A DNA stretch of 64,000 nt from Bradyrhizobium nitroreducens (GCF_002776695.1 NZ_LFJC01000003.1:2422329-2486328); one strand, 5' to 3'; counted from the first letter of the stretch, positions 17,711 to 27,879 are shown. A program made the numbers and translations. The notes: generated by a model not told the origin, from the letters alone.

Positions 17711-19123
17711 TCAACTTGATGCAGATGCGCGGCGCAGCCACGACAAAAATGCGGCGCAGATCATGATGAGTGTCACAAACAGCACAAGCGAGACCAGAAA
17801 TCCTGCGCGCGCTGATTGCAACGCCTCCAGCGCGAAGAACACCGCGCCGATTGCGGCCACTCCGGCCGCATTTCCAATCTGCGCCGTGGTGCCGTAGATG
17901 CCGGAGGCCGAGCCTGCGGCGACGGGCTTCACGGTCGCGAGCACCGCGCCGGAGAGCGGCGCCATCACCAATCCCTGGCCGTAGCCAAAGACGATCATGG
18001 TGAAGGCGAGCAGGAGCGGCGACGGCGTATCGACAAAGCCTGCGACGAGCGCGAGGGCGGCGAGACCTGTGATCTGAACCGCGCAGCCTTCAATCAACAC
18101 CTTGGTGCCGCGATGCCGCGTCCGCGCGCCGCTATGGCGCGACGCGACGACGAAAGCGATCGCGAGCGGAATGAAGGCCAAGCCGGCGGAGAGCGGCGGG
18201 ATGTGGAGGCCGCGCTGCATGAACAGCGTCATGACGAGGTAGAAGGAGAGATTGGCGAGGAAGAAAAAGAAGGCGGCGCCGAGCCCGCGCAGGAAAGCAG
18301 CGTCCGCCAGCAGCGTGAGGTCGATGAGCGGCATGCCGCCGGCACGCGCGACCGCATGCTCCAGCTTCAGGAACGCGGCCAGGACGACGCCGCCGGCTGC
18401 CATCACGGCCCACAGCCAGGGTGCCCAGCCGACATCGTGGCCGAACAGCAGCGGGCCGATCAGGCACAGCAACCCCGCGAACAGGACCAAGCTGCCTTTG
18501 ATGTCGAGCCTCGTGCCTGATCGCCGCGGCACCGACGGCATGATGCGCCAGGCGGCAAGAGCAATGATGAGGCCACTGGGCACGTTGACGAAGAACACCG
18601 AACGCCAGCCGGTGCCGGCCAGATCAACCGTGATCAAGAGACCGCCGAGCAGGAAGCCTGCGGCGCCGGCCAGCCCGAGCACGATGCCGTAGATGGCGAA
18701 GGCGCGACTGCGCGATTCGTCGGTGAACAGCAGATGCAGTGTCGCCAGCACCTGAGGCACCATCAGCGCCGCGGTCGCGCCCTGCGCCAGCCGGGCGATG
18801 ATCAGCTCCGCAGCCGAATGCGCGAGGCCGCACCACAGCGACGTCAAGGTGAAGCCGAGCAAACCGGCCAGGAACACGCTCCTGGTGCCGTGGATGTCGC
18901 CGAGACGGCCACCGGTGACGACCAGCGTGGCGTAGGCGATCAAGTAAATCGCGACCACGGATTCGATCTCCGCCGGCGTCGCGCGCAGCTCGACCGCGAT
19001 GGTGGGAATGGCGACGTTCACGATGAAGGCATCGACGCCGAACATGAACTGGGCGGCGACGACGATCGCCAGCACCCACCAGCGGCGGGAGGAATCGACT
19101 TGTCGCGTGACGATCTGGTGCAT
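17711..19123 (-). CDS. MFS multidrug-type exporter (DHA2 family, 14 TM)
   Basis: 470 residues, nearly all hydrophobic helices. Motif A GGRLGDIHGTR sits between helices 2 and 3, DAFIVNVAIPTI is the helix-1 signature of the 14-helix drug:H+ antiporters, and LGLAGAAGFLLGG the motif C region. Exports toxic or self-made compounds using the proton gradient. No TetR or MarR regulator is adjacent. The divergent neighbour is the flavin monooxygenase, but the 229 bp between them show no palindrome beyond a half copy of a genomic repeat (19211-19230). Confidence 0.88.
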   Translation of the reverse strand: MHQIVTRQVDSSRRWWVLAIVVAAQFMFGVDAFIVNVAIPTIAVELRATPAEIESVVAIYLIAYATLVVTGGRLGDIHGTRSVFLAGLLGFTLTSLWCGLAHSAAELIIARLAQGATAALMVPQVLATLHLLFTDESRSRAFAIYGIVLGLAGAAGFLLGGLLITVDLAGTGWRSVFFVNVPSGLIIALAAWRIMPSVPRRSGTRLDIKGSLVLFAGLLCLIGPLLFGHDVGWAPWLWAVMAAGGVVLAAFLKLEHAVARAGGMPLIDLTLLADAAFLRGLGAAFFFFLANLSFYLVMTLFMQRGLHIPPLSAGLAFIPLAIAFVVASRHSGARTRHRGTKVLIEGCAVQITGLAALALVAGFVDTPSPLLLAFTMIVFGYGQGLVMAPLSGAVLATVKPVAAGSASGIYGTTAQIGNAAGVAAIGAVFFALEALQSARAGFLVSLVLFVTLIMICAAFLSWLRRASASS

Positions 19124-19352
19124 CGGCGCAGAATCCGGGACTATCCTTGCCCGATGATTTCAGACCGTGGACGGTGTCGCGATTACCTCGGAGGTCAGAT
19201 TCGCGGGCTCCAAGCCCGGCCATGACGGAGAACCTGGCTTCATCGCATGCCTGCATTCCGTGGCACGGGAGACCGCGCGATTGCGTTCGTGCCCCCGGGC
19301 ACGTAGCCTTGTGGCCTCAACAATCAGAAAATCAAAGGCCGGAGAAAACGTC

Positions 19353-20591
19353 ATGGCGCGTCTGAAGTTCGGAGCCTTCCTTGCCCCGCATCACCCGATC
19401 GGGGAGCATCCGATGCTCCAGTTCCGGCGCGACCTCGACCTGGTCGAGCAGCTGGACGCGCTCGGTTATGATGAATTCTGGTGTGGCGAGCACCATTCCT
19501 CGGGCTGGGAGATGATCGCCTCGCCCGAGATGTTCCTGGCGGCGGCCGGCGAGCGAACCAAGCGGATCAAGCTCGGCACCGGCGTGGTGTCGCTGCCCTA
19601 TCATCATCCCTACAACGTCGCCCAACGCATGGTGCAGCTCGACCACATGACCGGCGGCCGCGCCATCTTCGGTTCCGGCCCCGGCGCGCTCGCCTCCGAC
19701 GCCCATACGCTCGGCATCGACCCGATGACGCAGCGCGACCGCCAGGACGAGGCGATCGGCGTCATCCGGCGCCTGTTCAACGGCGAGCGCGTCACCGCCA
19801 AGAGCGATTGGTTCACGATGAACGACGCCGCGCTGCAGATCCTGCCGCTGCAGGAGGAGATGCCGTTCGTGGTGGCCTCGCAGATCTCGCCTTCAGGCAT
19901 GACACTCGCCGGCAAATACGGCATCGGCATCATCTCGCTGGGCTCGATGACGACGCAGGGACTGATGTCGCTGCAGCAGCAATGGCAGTTCGCCGAGGAC
20001 GCCGCGAAGAAACACGGCACCACGGTGAACCGCGCCGACTGGCGCGTGCTGCTGACCTTCCACATCGCCGAGACCCGCGAGCAGGCGCGCCGCGAGGCCG
20101 GCGCCGGGCTGATGCGCTGGCACAACGAATATAATGTCGGCACGCTGCAGCGGCCGGGCCTCACCGCTTTCTCCTCGCCGGATGAGGCCGTGGACAAGAC
20201 TGCCTTCGTCGAGGGCGCGGCCTCCACCATCGGCACGCCCGACGATCTCGTCAAAACCATCAAGAACGTGATGCAGGTGTCGGGCGGCGTCGGCGCCATC
20301 ATCGGCTTCGTGCACGACTGGGCCAATCCGGAAAATACGCGCCGGAGCTGGGACATGGTCGCGCGCTACGTCGTGCCCGAGATCAACGGCTATATCGACG
20401 GCCTGCGCAGGTCGCAAAAATTCGTGATCGAGAACCGCGCCATCTTCGAGCGTGCGGGACAGGCGGTGATGGCCAAGATCATGGAGAACGAGAAAGCCGC
20501 CGAGGCGCTGAAGGTGACCGGCCCCGGCCGCGTCGCCATTCCCGCCGTCAACGCGCCGGATCTGCAGAAGGAAGCGGCGAAGAGGGGATAA
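19353..20591 (+). CDS. LLM class flavin-dependent oxidoreductase
   Basis: 412 residues of bacterial luciferase-like TIM barrel. Typical blocks are FGAFLAPHHPIGE, YDEFWCGEHHSSGWE, KLGTGVVSLPYHHPYNVAQR and GPGALASDAHTLG. The enzyme uses reduced FMN and oxygen to oxidise small molecules; a separate flavin reductase is needed and is not encoded nearby. GGAGA precedes the ATG by 8 bases. The pairing with a P450 downstream suggests terpenoid, alkane or aromatic metabolism, but the genes are separated by a hairpin and the substrate cannot be read from sequence. Confidence 0.9.
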   Translation: MARLKFGAFLAPHHPIGEHPMLQFRRDLDLVEQLDALGYDEFWCGEHHSSGWEMIASPEMFLAAAGERTKRIKLGTGVVSLPYHHPYNVAQRMVQLDHMTGGRAIFGSGPGALASDAHTLGIDPMTQRDRQDEAIGVIRRLFNGERVTAKSDWFTMNDAALQILPLQEEMPFVVASQISPSGMTLAGKYGIGIISLGSMTTQGLMSLQQQWQFAEDAAKKHGTTVNRADWRVLLTFHIAETREQARREAGAGLMRWHNEYNVGTLQRPGLTAFSSPDEAVDKTAFVEGAASTIGTPDDLVKTIKNVMQVSGGVGAIIGFVHDWANPENTRRSWDMVARYVVPEINGYIDGLRRSQKFVIENRAIFERAGQAVMAKIMENEKAAEALKVTGPGRVAIPAVNAPDLQKEAAKRG

Positions 20592-20613
20592 CCGGGGAAG
20601 GCCTGTCGCCATT

Positions 20614-20661
20614 CGTCGTCCCGGCCCCCCACCGCGCAGCTCCGCAGGGCCCGGGACGACG
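20614..20661. repeat. short palindromic repeat after the monooxygenase gene
   Basis: CGTCGTCCCGG (20614-20624) and CCGGGACGACG (20651-20661) are perfect complements with a 26-base GC-rich loop. This is a short member of the dispersed palindromes and may end the upstream transcript. Confidence 0.65.
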
Positions 20662-20755
20662 ATGTAGGTGTGACGATTTTGTGCGTAAGACGACCGCAGC
20701 TCATCGCGGCCGGATCGTGGTATGTTCGCGGAATCTGCCAACCGGAGCAATCGTC

Positions 20756-22132
20756 ATGTCGATGCAGAATGTGGCCGCAACGGCGCCCGATTACACCGCG
20801 CCCAAGCGCAACGCCCTGACGCACATTCCCGGCGACGAAGGCTGGCCGATCGTCGGCAAGACCTTTCAGGTGCTGGCCGATCCCAAAGGCCATGTCGAGG
20901 CGAACGGCGCCAAATACGGCCCGGTCTACCGCACTCATATTTTCGGCGAGACCAATGTCGTGCTGCTCGGGCCCGAGGCCAACGAGCTCGTGATGTTCGA
21001 CCAGAAAAAACTGTTCTCCTCGACCCATGGCTGGAACAAGGTGCTCGGCCTGTTGTTTCCGCGCGGATTGATGCTGCTCGATTTCGACGAGCACCGGCTG
21101 CACCGCAAGGCGCTGTCTGTCGCGTTCAAGTCGGGACCGATGAAATCCTATCTGGCCGATCTCGACCGTGGCATCGCCGCGCGGGTCGCGGAGTGGAAGG
21201 CCAAACCCGGCGAGATGCAGCTCTATCCCGCAATGAAGCAGCTCACGCTCGATCTCGCGGCGGCATCCTTCCTCGGCGCCGACATCGGGCCGGAGGTCGA
21301 CGAGATCAACCGCGCCTTCGTCGACATGGTCGCGGCTGCCGTCGCGCCGATCCGCCGCCCCCTGCCCGGCACCCAGATGGCGCGCGGCGTTGCGGGGCGC
21401 AAGCGCATCGTCGCCTATTTCCGCGAGCAGATCCCGCTACGACGCGGCAATCACGGCGGCGACGATCTGTTCTCGCAGCTCTGCCGCGCCACCCATGAGG
21501 ACGGCGCGCTGCTGTCCGAGCAGGACATCATCGACCACATGAGCTTCCTGATGATGGCGGCGCACGACACGCTGACCTCGTCGCTGACCTCCTTCATCGG
21601 TGAGCTCGCCGCCAATCCGGACTGGCAGGACCGTCTGCGCGCGGAAGTTCTGGCGCTCGGGCTCGCTCCGGGAGCGCCGAGCAGCTTCGACGATCTGGAG
21701 AAGATGCCGCTGTCGGAGATGGCGTTCAAGGAAGCGCTGCGGATCAAGCCGCCGGTGCCCTCGATGCCGCGCCGCGCGATGCGCGATTTCACCTTCAAAG
21801 GCTTTACGATACCCGCCGGCACCGCGGTCGGCGTCAATCCACTCTATACGCATCACATGAAGGACATCTGGCCGGAGCCGGACCGCTTCGATCCCTTGCG
21901 CTTCACCGAGGACGCCCAGCGCGACCGTCATCGCTTCGCCTTCGTCCCGTTCGGCGGCGGCGCGCATATGTGCCTCGGCCTGCACTTCGCCTACATGCAG
22001 GCGAAATGCTTCGCGCGGCACTTCCTGCAGAACCTCGAAGTGTCGCTGGAGCCGGGCTACAAGCCGGACTGGCAGATGTGGCCGATCCCGAAGCCACGAG
22101 ATGGGCTGCGGGTGAGGGTGAAGGCGGTGTGA
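20756..22132 (+). CDS. cytochrome P450
   Basis: 458 residues from the ATG at 20756 (MSMQNVAATAP), with GGAG 10 bases upstream. The heme loop FGGGAHMCLG gives the axial ligand Cys406, KEALR the ExxR motif, and MMAAHDTLTSSL the I-helix, where His replaces the Gly of the usual AGxDT motif. There is no membrane anchor, so it is a soluble bacterial class I enzyme that needs ferredoxin and reductase from elsewhere. The overall look (HIPGDEGWPIVGKT, FPRGLMLLDFDEHRLHRK) resembles CYP groups acting on retinoid-, sterol- or terpene-like substrates. Confidence 0.93.
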   Translation: MSMQNVAATAPDYTAPKRNALTHIPGDEGWPIVGKTFQVLADPKGHVEANGAKYGPVYRTHIFGETNVVLLGPEANELVMFDQKKLFSSTHGWNKVLGLLFPRGLMLLDFDEHRLHRKALSVAFKSGPMKSYLADLDRGIAARVAEWKAKPGEMQLYPAMKQLTLDLAAASFLGADIGPEVDEINRAFVDMVAAAVAPIRRPLPGTQMARGVAGRKRIVAYFREQIPLRRGNHGGDDLFSQLCRATHEDGALLSEQDIIDHMSFLMMAAHDTLTSSLTSFIGELAANPDWQDRLRAEVLALGLAPGAPSSFDDLEKMPLSEMAFKEALRIKPPVPSMPRRAMRDFTFKGFTIPAGTAVGVNPLYTHHMKDIWPEPDRFDPLRFTEDAQRDRHRFAFVPFGGGAHMCLGLHFAYMQAKCFARHFLQNLEVSLEPGYKPDWQMWPIPKPRDGLRVRVKAV

Positions 22133-22136
22133 GCTT

Positions 22137-22263
22137 CTCGTGTCCCGGACGCGCGAAGCGCGAGCCGGGACACAGAATCCTGAAGTGCGTTCAGTTCGGA
22201 GCGATGGGCCCCGGCTCTGCAGCGCACCGCTGAAGAAGCGCTGCGCTGCGTCCGGGGCACGAG
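22137..22263. repeat. long palindromic repeat, copy B
   Basis: Starts CTCGTGTCCCGGACGCGCGA and ends GCGTCCGGGGCACGAG. It is related to the element at 11791-11930, including the shared GCGCTGCAGAGCCGGGGC block in opposite orientation (CTCTGCAGCGCACCGCTGAAG here). It lies between the convergent P450 and SDR genes. Confidence 0.78.
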
Positions 22264-22269
22264 ACCTGT

Positions 22270-23109
22270 TTACGCCCCCTGATCGAACGCCTTGCGCAAG
22301 GCCACATAGCCCTGCTGCTGCTGGCTCCAGTTGCGGCCACCGGTCATGGCGCCGTCGACGACGAGGTCGTGGCCGTTGATGAAGCTGGATTCGTCGCTGG
22401 CCAGGAACACTGCGGCCTGGGCAATGTCGTCGGGCAGGCCGGCGCGCGGGATCGGCTGCGCGGTCTTGTAGACCTCGCGCATCACCGCAGGCGTCTTCTC
22501 CGCGGCATCAGTCGACAGCCCCAGCGCTTTGCCGAAAATGCCGGTCGCGATCGCGCCCGGCGAGATCGCGTTGACGCGCACATTGGACTCGCCGAGCTCC
22601 ATCGCCACGCATTTGGTGAGATGGATCACCGCGGCCTTGGCCGCGCTATAGACCATCGAGGACGAGAAGCCGGCGAGACGTCCGGCAATGCTGCCATTGT
22701 TGATGATGCTGCCGCTCCCCTGCTTCTTCATATGAGGCGCGGCGTGCTTCATGCCGAGCATGACGCTGCGCACGAGGGTCGCCATCGCCGCGTCGAAGCG
22801 CTCGACCTCGAGGCCCTCGATGCCGCCGGTCTGCGCCGGACCGCCGGCATTGTTGAACAGGCAGTCGATGCGGCCGAACCTGTCCACGGCGAGCGCGATC
22901 AGGGCCTGCATCTGCGCCTCGACTGTGACGTCGGTTTGGAGGAAGACGCAATTGGCCCCGAGCTGCTTCGCCAGCGCCTCGCCTTCCGGTAGACGCCGGC
23001 CCGCGATCACAATTTTGGCACCTTCGGCAACGAAGACTTCCGCAGTGCGCAATCCGATCCCGCTCGTCGCTCCCGTGATCACCGCAACCTTGCCGTCCAG
23101 CCTGCCCAT
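22270..23109 (-). CDS. short-chain dehydrogenase/reductase
   Basis: 279 residues from the ATG at 23109, with AGGAA 9 bases upstream. The Rossmann motif TGATSGIG, the NNAG motif (NNAGGPAQ), the catalytic Ser (NNGSIAGRL), the YSAAK Tyr/Lys pair and the PGAIATGIFG block are all present. AGRR after beta-2 suggests NADP(H) or a mixed cofactor. The C-terminal tail is longer than usual (GRNWSQQQQGYVALRKAFDQGA). Substrate unknown; it may act on the product of the P450 next to it, though the two genes are convergent and not co-transcribed. Confidence 0.92.
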   Translation of the reverse strand: MGRLDGKVAVITGATSGIGLRTAEVFVAEGAKIVIAGRRLPEGEALAKQLGANCVFLQTDVTVEAQMQALIALAVDRFGRIDCLFNNAGGPAQTGGIEGLEVERFDAAMATLVRSVMLGMKHAAPHMKKQGSGSIINNGSIAGRLAGFSSSMVYSAAKAAVIHLTKCVAMELGESNVRVNAISPGAIATGIFGKALGLSTDAAEKTPAVMREVYKTAQPIPRAGLPDDIAQAAVFLASDESSFINGHDLVVDGAMTGGRNWSQQQQGYVALRKAFDQGA

Positions 23110-23288
23110 GGAATGTTCCTGTTTTCGAACGATTTGATGACAAATGACGAACATCGACCGCTGCCGTTGCAGCAGCGGCCACTATCCCCGCCTGCTTGCG
23201 ACAAGGCAAGCTATGCTTGGGCGAACGGGATGCGTAACATCCTCATGGGCCGATCGAATTTCGAACGCATATCGCAACTGAGCTGCGC

Positions 23289-24254
23289 ATGGGGAAGCTG
23301 ATCGACGAATTCCGCAAGGGCTGGCAGGGCGCGGCGCCGCCATCCGTCGGTCTGAGCATTGCGTTTGCGGTGGCCTGCCTGCTGGTTGCGACGCTGGCGC
23401 GCTGGGCGCTGGCCCATGTGCGGCCCGACGTCTACTTCACACCCTACTTTCCGGCCGTGTTCTTTGCCGCCGCGTTCGGAGGCTTCCGGATCGGGATCGT
23501 GACCGCCCTCGTCGGCGGCGTGCTCGGCGTCGTCGTGAATTTCGGCGATGCCTTCGCCGACCGCGCCCGGTTTGCCCTGCTTGCACTCTATTGGGCGGTC
23601 TGCGCGCTCACCATCTGGGGCGTCGAGCACTACCGCACCATGCTGGCAGAGCAGCGCCGGATCTCCAAACGCCTGATCGAGGAAGAAGAGTATCGCAAGC
23701 TGCTGGTCGACGAGCTCCAGCACCGGCTGAAGAACAAGCTGTCGACGGTGCACGCCGTGCTGCACCAGGTGCTGCATGACCAGCCGCTGGTCTGGGCCCG
23801 GATCGATCCGCGGCTCCGCTCGCTCGCGGCGACCGACGATCTGATCTCGCGGATCGACAAGGCCGGCTGCGACATCCGCGACCTCCTGATCTCGGAGCTC
23901 GGCCCCTACGGCCACGTCCGCTTCACCCTCAATGGCGATCGGCTGTTCCTGCCGCCGAAGCTCGCGGTCACGCTGTCATTGATGTTTCACGAGCTCGCCA
24001 CCAATGCAGGCAAATATGGTGCGTTCTCCTCGCCCCGTGGCCTGTTGCAGGTCTCGTGGACCATCAGCGACGACCGCCTGACCGTCACCTGGGACGAAAA
24101 CGAGGGCCCGAGCGTGGACAAGGTGTCCGAACCCGGCTTCGGCACCAAGCTGCTGAAATCGGCATTGTCGGCCTTCGACGGCAGAACCGAGATCACCTAT
24201 TTGAAGACCGGGCTGCATTGCATCATGCAGTGTCGAATCCCGCGAAGCGAATAG
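23289..24254 (+). CDS. HWE/HisKA_2-type sensor histidine kinase
   Basis: 321 residues. Three to four N-terminal helices (residues about 20-110) resemble the DUF4118 membrane sensor. The dimerisation/phosphorylation motif ELQHRLKNKLSTVHAVLHQ contains the phospho-acceptor His and the HRxKN signature of the HWE/HisKA_2 class; FHELATNAGKYGA is the N-box and PGFGTKLLKSAL the G-box. This class often serves light or general stress signalling through a PhyR-type regulator. No response regulator gene is adjacent, so it is an orphan. Confidence 0.9.
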   Translation: MGKLIDEFRKGWQGAAPPSVGLSIAFAVACLLVATLARWALAHVRPDVYFTPYFPAVFFAAAFGGFRIGIVTALVGGVLGVVVNFGDAFADRARFALLALYWAVCALTIWGVEHYRTMLAEQRRISKRLIEEEEYRKLLVDELQHRLKNKLSTVHAVLHQVLHDQPLVWARIDPRLRSLAATDDLISRIDKAGCDIRDLLISELGPYGHVRFTLNGDRLFLPPKLAVTLSLMFHELATNAGKYGAFSSPRGLLQVSWTISDDRLTVTWDENEGPSVDKVSEPGFGTKLLKSALSAFDGRTEITYLKTGLHCIMQCRIPRSE

Positions 24255-24465
24255 CATCGCACGCCAAGCGAAAGCGCAACCCGCGCGCTGCCCGCCGTTT
24301 CGCATGCGCCGTTGACGCTCTGTTAATGACGATCGTCGGCGTAGCTCGCATCGTCGCAAGTTTCACCCAAAACACCCCCGTATTTCTCCGGAGCCCTTAA
24401 CCAAACTTAAGAGGGAACCACGCAAGATCGTGCTCATTGCAAAACGCGCTGAAACAACAAGATTC

Positions 24466-26211
24466 ATGACTTCTATGAACGACAACAAATATTCCGGCGC
24501 GAGCGAAGCCGAGCTCGGATTTCTCAAGGAAATCGTTAGAATGCTGCCGGCGGGCCTGACCGTGCAGGATGCGCATGGCGAGCTTCTGCTGGTTAACGAC
24601 GCCGCGGCCGCGCAGCTCGGCATGGACGGCAGCCGTCCCTCACCCGATCTTTCGCCGCGCCGCGAAGCCTGCCGCCAGGCCCTGAGTGCCGGCCAGCCTG
24701 TCGTCACCGAGGAGGCACTTCATGGCGGCGCCGCCCGACAAGTGCTGCTCACCACCCATCGTCCCGTCCGCCTCGCCGGACGCGAGCTGCTGATCTCGGC
24801 GTCCTCCGACATCACCGAGCAGAAGAATTTCGAGGACCAGCTGTTCCGCTCGGCCTATTTCGACGAGCTGACCGGGCTGCCCTCGCGGCGCGTGATCGAA
24901 CATCGCGCCAACGGCCTGCTGTCGGAGAGAAGCGGCGGCGAGCGTTTCGCGCTGGCTTTCCTCGACGTCGACAATTTCAAGCACATCAACGACTATTACG
25001 GCCACGCCGTCGGCGACGCGCTGCTGGTCGAGCTGTCGAAGCGGCTCGGACGCGACCTGCGCGATTCGGACATGCTGTCGCGCATCTCCGGCGACGAATT
25101 CCTGCTGCTGCTCTCGCCGATCCAGAGCCAGGAGGAGGTCGCCGAGTTCATCCAGGCGACGCTGGAGCGGCTGACCGCGCCGTTCTTCATCGACAATTCG
25201 GAGGTCTTCGCCTCGACCTCGGTCGGCATCAGCCTCTATCCCGATCACGGAAGCAGCTTCGAGACGCTGCGCCAGAACGCCGACATCGCGATGTATCGCA
25301 TCAAGAATGACGGCAAGGGGATGGCGGCCTTCTTCGATGCCAGCATGGAGCGCGAGGCGCAGGCGCGGACCAAGATCGAGCAGTCGCTGCGGCTCGCGAT
25401 CCTCGAAAAGCGCTTCTGCTGCGCTTTCCAGTCCAAGGTCGACATCCGCACGCAGGCCGTGAAGGGCATCGAGGCATTGGTGCGCCTGCGCGACGACGAA
25501 GGCGTGATCCAGGCGCCCGGCTCGTTCATCAATCTCGCCGGCGAGCTCGGGCTGATCGACGAGCTCACTCATCTCGTGCTCGCCGAGATCGTCAAATCGA
25601 TCGACCTGATCAACGAGACGTTCGGCGCGGAAGCCACCATCAGCATCAATGTCGCCGCCAAGCAGGCCGGCAAGCCCGAGTTCATGCGCAGCTTTGCGCA
25701 GGCGCTGGAAGAGACCGGCTTTCCCCAGCGCTTCATGATCGAGGTGACGGAAGACGCTTTCGTCGCCAAGAATCACTTCCAGGCCGAGATCCTGCCGATG
25801 TTCCGCAAGCTCGGCGTCGGCATCTCGATCGACGATTTCGGCACCGGCTATTCCTCGCTCTCGGCGCTGGCCGACATCACGGCCGACGAGATCAAGATCG
25901 ACCGCTCCTTCATCACCGACATCCATAAGCGCCCGCGCAGCCAGGGCATCCTGCGCGCGATCGAATCCTTGAGCGAGGCGCTCGGCATGACCGTGATCGC
26001 CGAAGGCCTCGAATCCTACGAAGAGCTCGCTTATCTCCAGGCCGCGACCAAGATCCGCTACGCGCAAGGCTATTACTTCTCGCGCCCGATCTTTCTCGAG
26101 GAGCTGAAGCTCGCCACCCCGCTCTCCAGCGAGTCGCGGGCGAGCGTCGTCAGCCGCCCGATGCAGCACAACCGCCAGGGCTATTCGCGCGCGAGCGGAT
26201 ACCGGCGGTAG
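24466..26211 (+). CDS. PAS-GGDEF-EAL c-di-GMP signalling protein
   Basis: 581 residues from the ATG at 24466 (MTSMNDNKYSG; also ATG at 24475 and GTG at 24430). An N-terminal PAS domain (EIVRMLPAGLTVQDAHG) is followed by a GGDEF domain whose signature is SGDEF, and an EAL domain with EALVRL, DDFGTGYSS and AEGLES intact. The EAL half therefore looks able to hydrolyse c-di-GMP, while the cyclase half is a variant of uncertain activity. There is no membrane segment, so sensing is cytoplasmic. A near-match to an EcfG promoter (GGAAC 24414-24418, CATT 24435-24438) and a TTAA-N6-TTAA site (24397-24410) lie upstream. Confidence 0.9.
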   Translation: MTSMNDNKYSGASEAELGFLKEIVRMLPAGLTVQDAHGELLLVNDAAAAQLGMDGSRPSPDLSPRREACRQALSAGQPVVTEEALHGGAARQVLLTTHRPVRLAGRELLISASSDITEQKNFEDQLFRSAYFDELTGLPSRRVIEHRANGLLSERSGGERFALAFLDVDNFKHINDYYGHAVGDALLVELSKRLGRDLRDSDMLSRISGDEFLLLLSPIQSQEEVAEFIQATLERLTAPFFIDNSEVFASTSVGISLYPDHGSSFETLRQNADIAMYRIKNDGKGMAAFFDASMEREAQARTKIEQSLRLAILEKRFCCAFQSKVDIRTQAVKGIEALVRLRDDEGVIQAPGSFINLAGELGLIDELTHLVLAEIVKSIDLINETFGAEATISINVAAKQAGKPEFMRSFAQALEETGFPQRFMIEVTEDAFVAKNHFQAEILPMFRKLGVGISIDDFGTGYSSLSALADITADEIKIDRSFITDIHKRPRSQGILRAIESLSEALGMTVIAEGLESYEELAYLQAATKIRYAQGYYFSRPIFLEELKLATPLSSESRASVVSRPMQHNRQGYSRASGYRR

Positions 26212-26235
26212 GGACGATCGCGCCGCTCCAATCTC

Positions 26236-26347
26236 GCTGTCGTCGCCCGGCTTGACCGGGCGACCCAGTATTCCAGAGACAGTCGTTATTGAATCGAAAG
26301 GCCGCGGCATACTGGCTGCCCCGGTCAAGCCGGAGCATGACAGCGGG
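26236..26347. repeat. palindromic intergenic repeat
   Basis: GCTGTCGTCGCCCGGCTTGA at 26236 and TACTGGCTGCCCCGGTCAAG near 26310 pair imperfectly, with mirrored ACCCAGTATTCC and ATACTGGCTGC segments. It lies between the EAL gene and the sigma-54 activator, both on the plus strand, and is of the same genomic repeat type as the others here. Confidence 0.72.
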
Positions 26348-26436
26348 GATGGGGCGGCACCTCGACGCCCCCATTTCCCCCTTTGAAATTGCTGGTCTTT
26401 TGGTAATACACGGGCAGGCTTCCCGCGAGGCATGCC

Positions 26437-27879
26437 ATGTCCGGTCCCTCTTCCGTCGTCAGCGATCCCGCCTATATCCGCGCACGCGCCATGGAAACGC
26501 TGTTCGAGCGGCTGGAGCATCTGTGCGAGGGCGCCATCGCGATCGACCGCAGCGGACGCGTCGTCTATGTCAACGAAAAATACGTCACCGCGATGGGCCT
26601 TTCGCATGAATCCGAGGCGCTCGGCCGCCCGATCGAGGAGGTCATCCCCAACAGCCTGATGCGAAGGGTCGTGGAGACGGGGGAGCCGATCATCCTCGAC
26701 ATCATGGAGCTCGGCGGCGAGCAGCTCGTCGTCACGCGCATGCCGATCGAGGACGAGAAGGGCAACATCATCGGCGCGATCGGTTTCGTGCTTTACGACC
26801 GCCTCGAAGGCCTGAAGCCGCTGCTCGGCCGCGTCGCCCAGCTCGAGAACGATCTGCGGCTGGCGCGGCGGCAATTGTCGCATGCGCGCGCCGCGCGGTT
26901 CACCTTCGAAGACTATGTCGGCACCACCGCGGGCATTGCGCAGGCCAAGGAGCTCGCGGCGCGTGCCGCGCGCCAGAGCGTCACCGTCCTGCTCACCGGA
27001 GAGACCGGCACCGGCAAGGAAATGCTGGCGCAGGCCATCCACAACGCGTCCGCCCGCGCCGAAAAGCCGTTCGTCAGCGTCAACGTCGCGGCGATCCCGG
27101 AGACGCTGATCGAATCGGAATTCTTCGGCGCCGTGCCGGGCGCCTATACCGGCGCGGACCGCAAGGGACGCGAGGGAAAGTTCCGGGTCGCCGACGGCGG
27201 CACGCTGTTTCTCGACGAGATCGGCGAGATGCCGCTGCAATTGCAGGCCAAGCTTCTTCGCGTGCTGCAGGAGCGCGAGATCGAGCCGCTCGGCTCCGAC
27301 AAGGTCACCAAGGTCGACCTGCGCGTGATCGCGGCCACCAATGTCGATTTGCACAAACGGGTCAGCGAGGGGACATTCCGGGCCGACCTCTATTACCGAC
27401 TCAACGTGCTCTCGATCGAGCTGCCGCCGCTGCGCCACTGCCTGGACGACCTGCCCGAGATCTGCGGACGGCTGCTCGAAGACATCAGTGCGTCCGGCGA
27501 CTATCTCAACGCCAGGATCACGCCGAGCGGCCTCGCCGCGCTGGCGCGGTATGACTGGCCCGGCAACGTCCGCGAGCTGCGCAACATCCTGGAACGCGCA
27601 TTGATCCTGAGCGATTCGGGACGCCTTACCAGCGACGACTTCGACCGCATTCTCCCCGTGAGCGCGGAGACGATACCCGCGGCGCCATCGCGGCCAACCG
27701 GTCTCGTCCTGCCCTACGCCGAAGCCGAGGCCGAGTTCGAGAAGCACACGCTGGAACAGGCGCTCGCCGCCAGCAATGGCCAGATCTCGGAAGCAGCCAG
27801 GATGCTCCAGATCTCGCGCGCGACCTTCTACAAGAAGCTCGCCAAGTTCGGCCTCGCCGCAGGGCCGGCCTCCGTCTGA
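26437..27879 (+). CDS. sigma-54-dependent transcriptional activator (PAS-AAA+-Fis HTH)
   Basis: 480 residues. PAS sensor (residues about 20-125, [19 protein letters not shown]), short helical linker, then the AAA+ domain: Walker A GETGTGKE, the sigma-54 contact loop GAYTGA (Tyr replaces the commoner Phe), Walker [13 protein letters not shown], and the arginine region [10 protein letters not shown]. The C-terminus [18 protein letters not shown] is a Fis-type helix-turn-helix. There is no receiver domain, so it probably binds a small ligand through the PAS. A sigma-54 promoter and a palindrome fit for an upstream activator site follow at once, so the symporter and CoA-transferase are its likely targets. 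Confidence 0.93.
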   Translation: MSGPSSVVSDPAYIRARAMETLFERLEHLCEGAIAIDRSGRVVYVNEKYVTAMGLSHESEALGRPIEEVIPNSLMRRVVETGEPIILDIMELGGEQLVVTRMPIEDEKGNIIGAIGFVLYDRLEGLKPLLGRVAQLENDLRLARRQLSHARAARFTFEDYVGTTAGIAQAKELAARAARQSVTVLLTGETGTGKEMLAQAIHNASARAEKPFVSVNVAAIPETLIESEFFGAVPGAYTGADRKGREGKFRVADGGTLFLDEIGEMPLQLQAKLLRVLQEREIEPLGSDKVTKVDLRVIAATNVDLHKRVSEGTFRADLYYRLNVLSIELPPLRHCLDDLPEICGRLLEDISASGDYLNARITPSGLAALARYDWPGNVRELRNILERALILSDSGRLTSDDFDRILPVSAETIPAAPSRPTGLVLPYAEAEAEFEKHTLEQALAASNGQISEAARMLQISRATFYKKLAKFGLAAGPASV

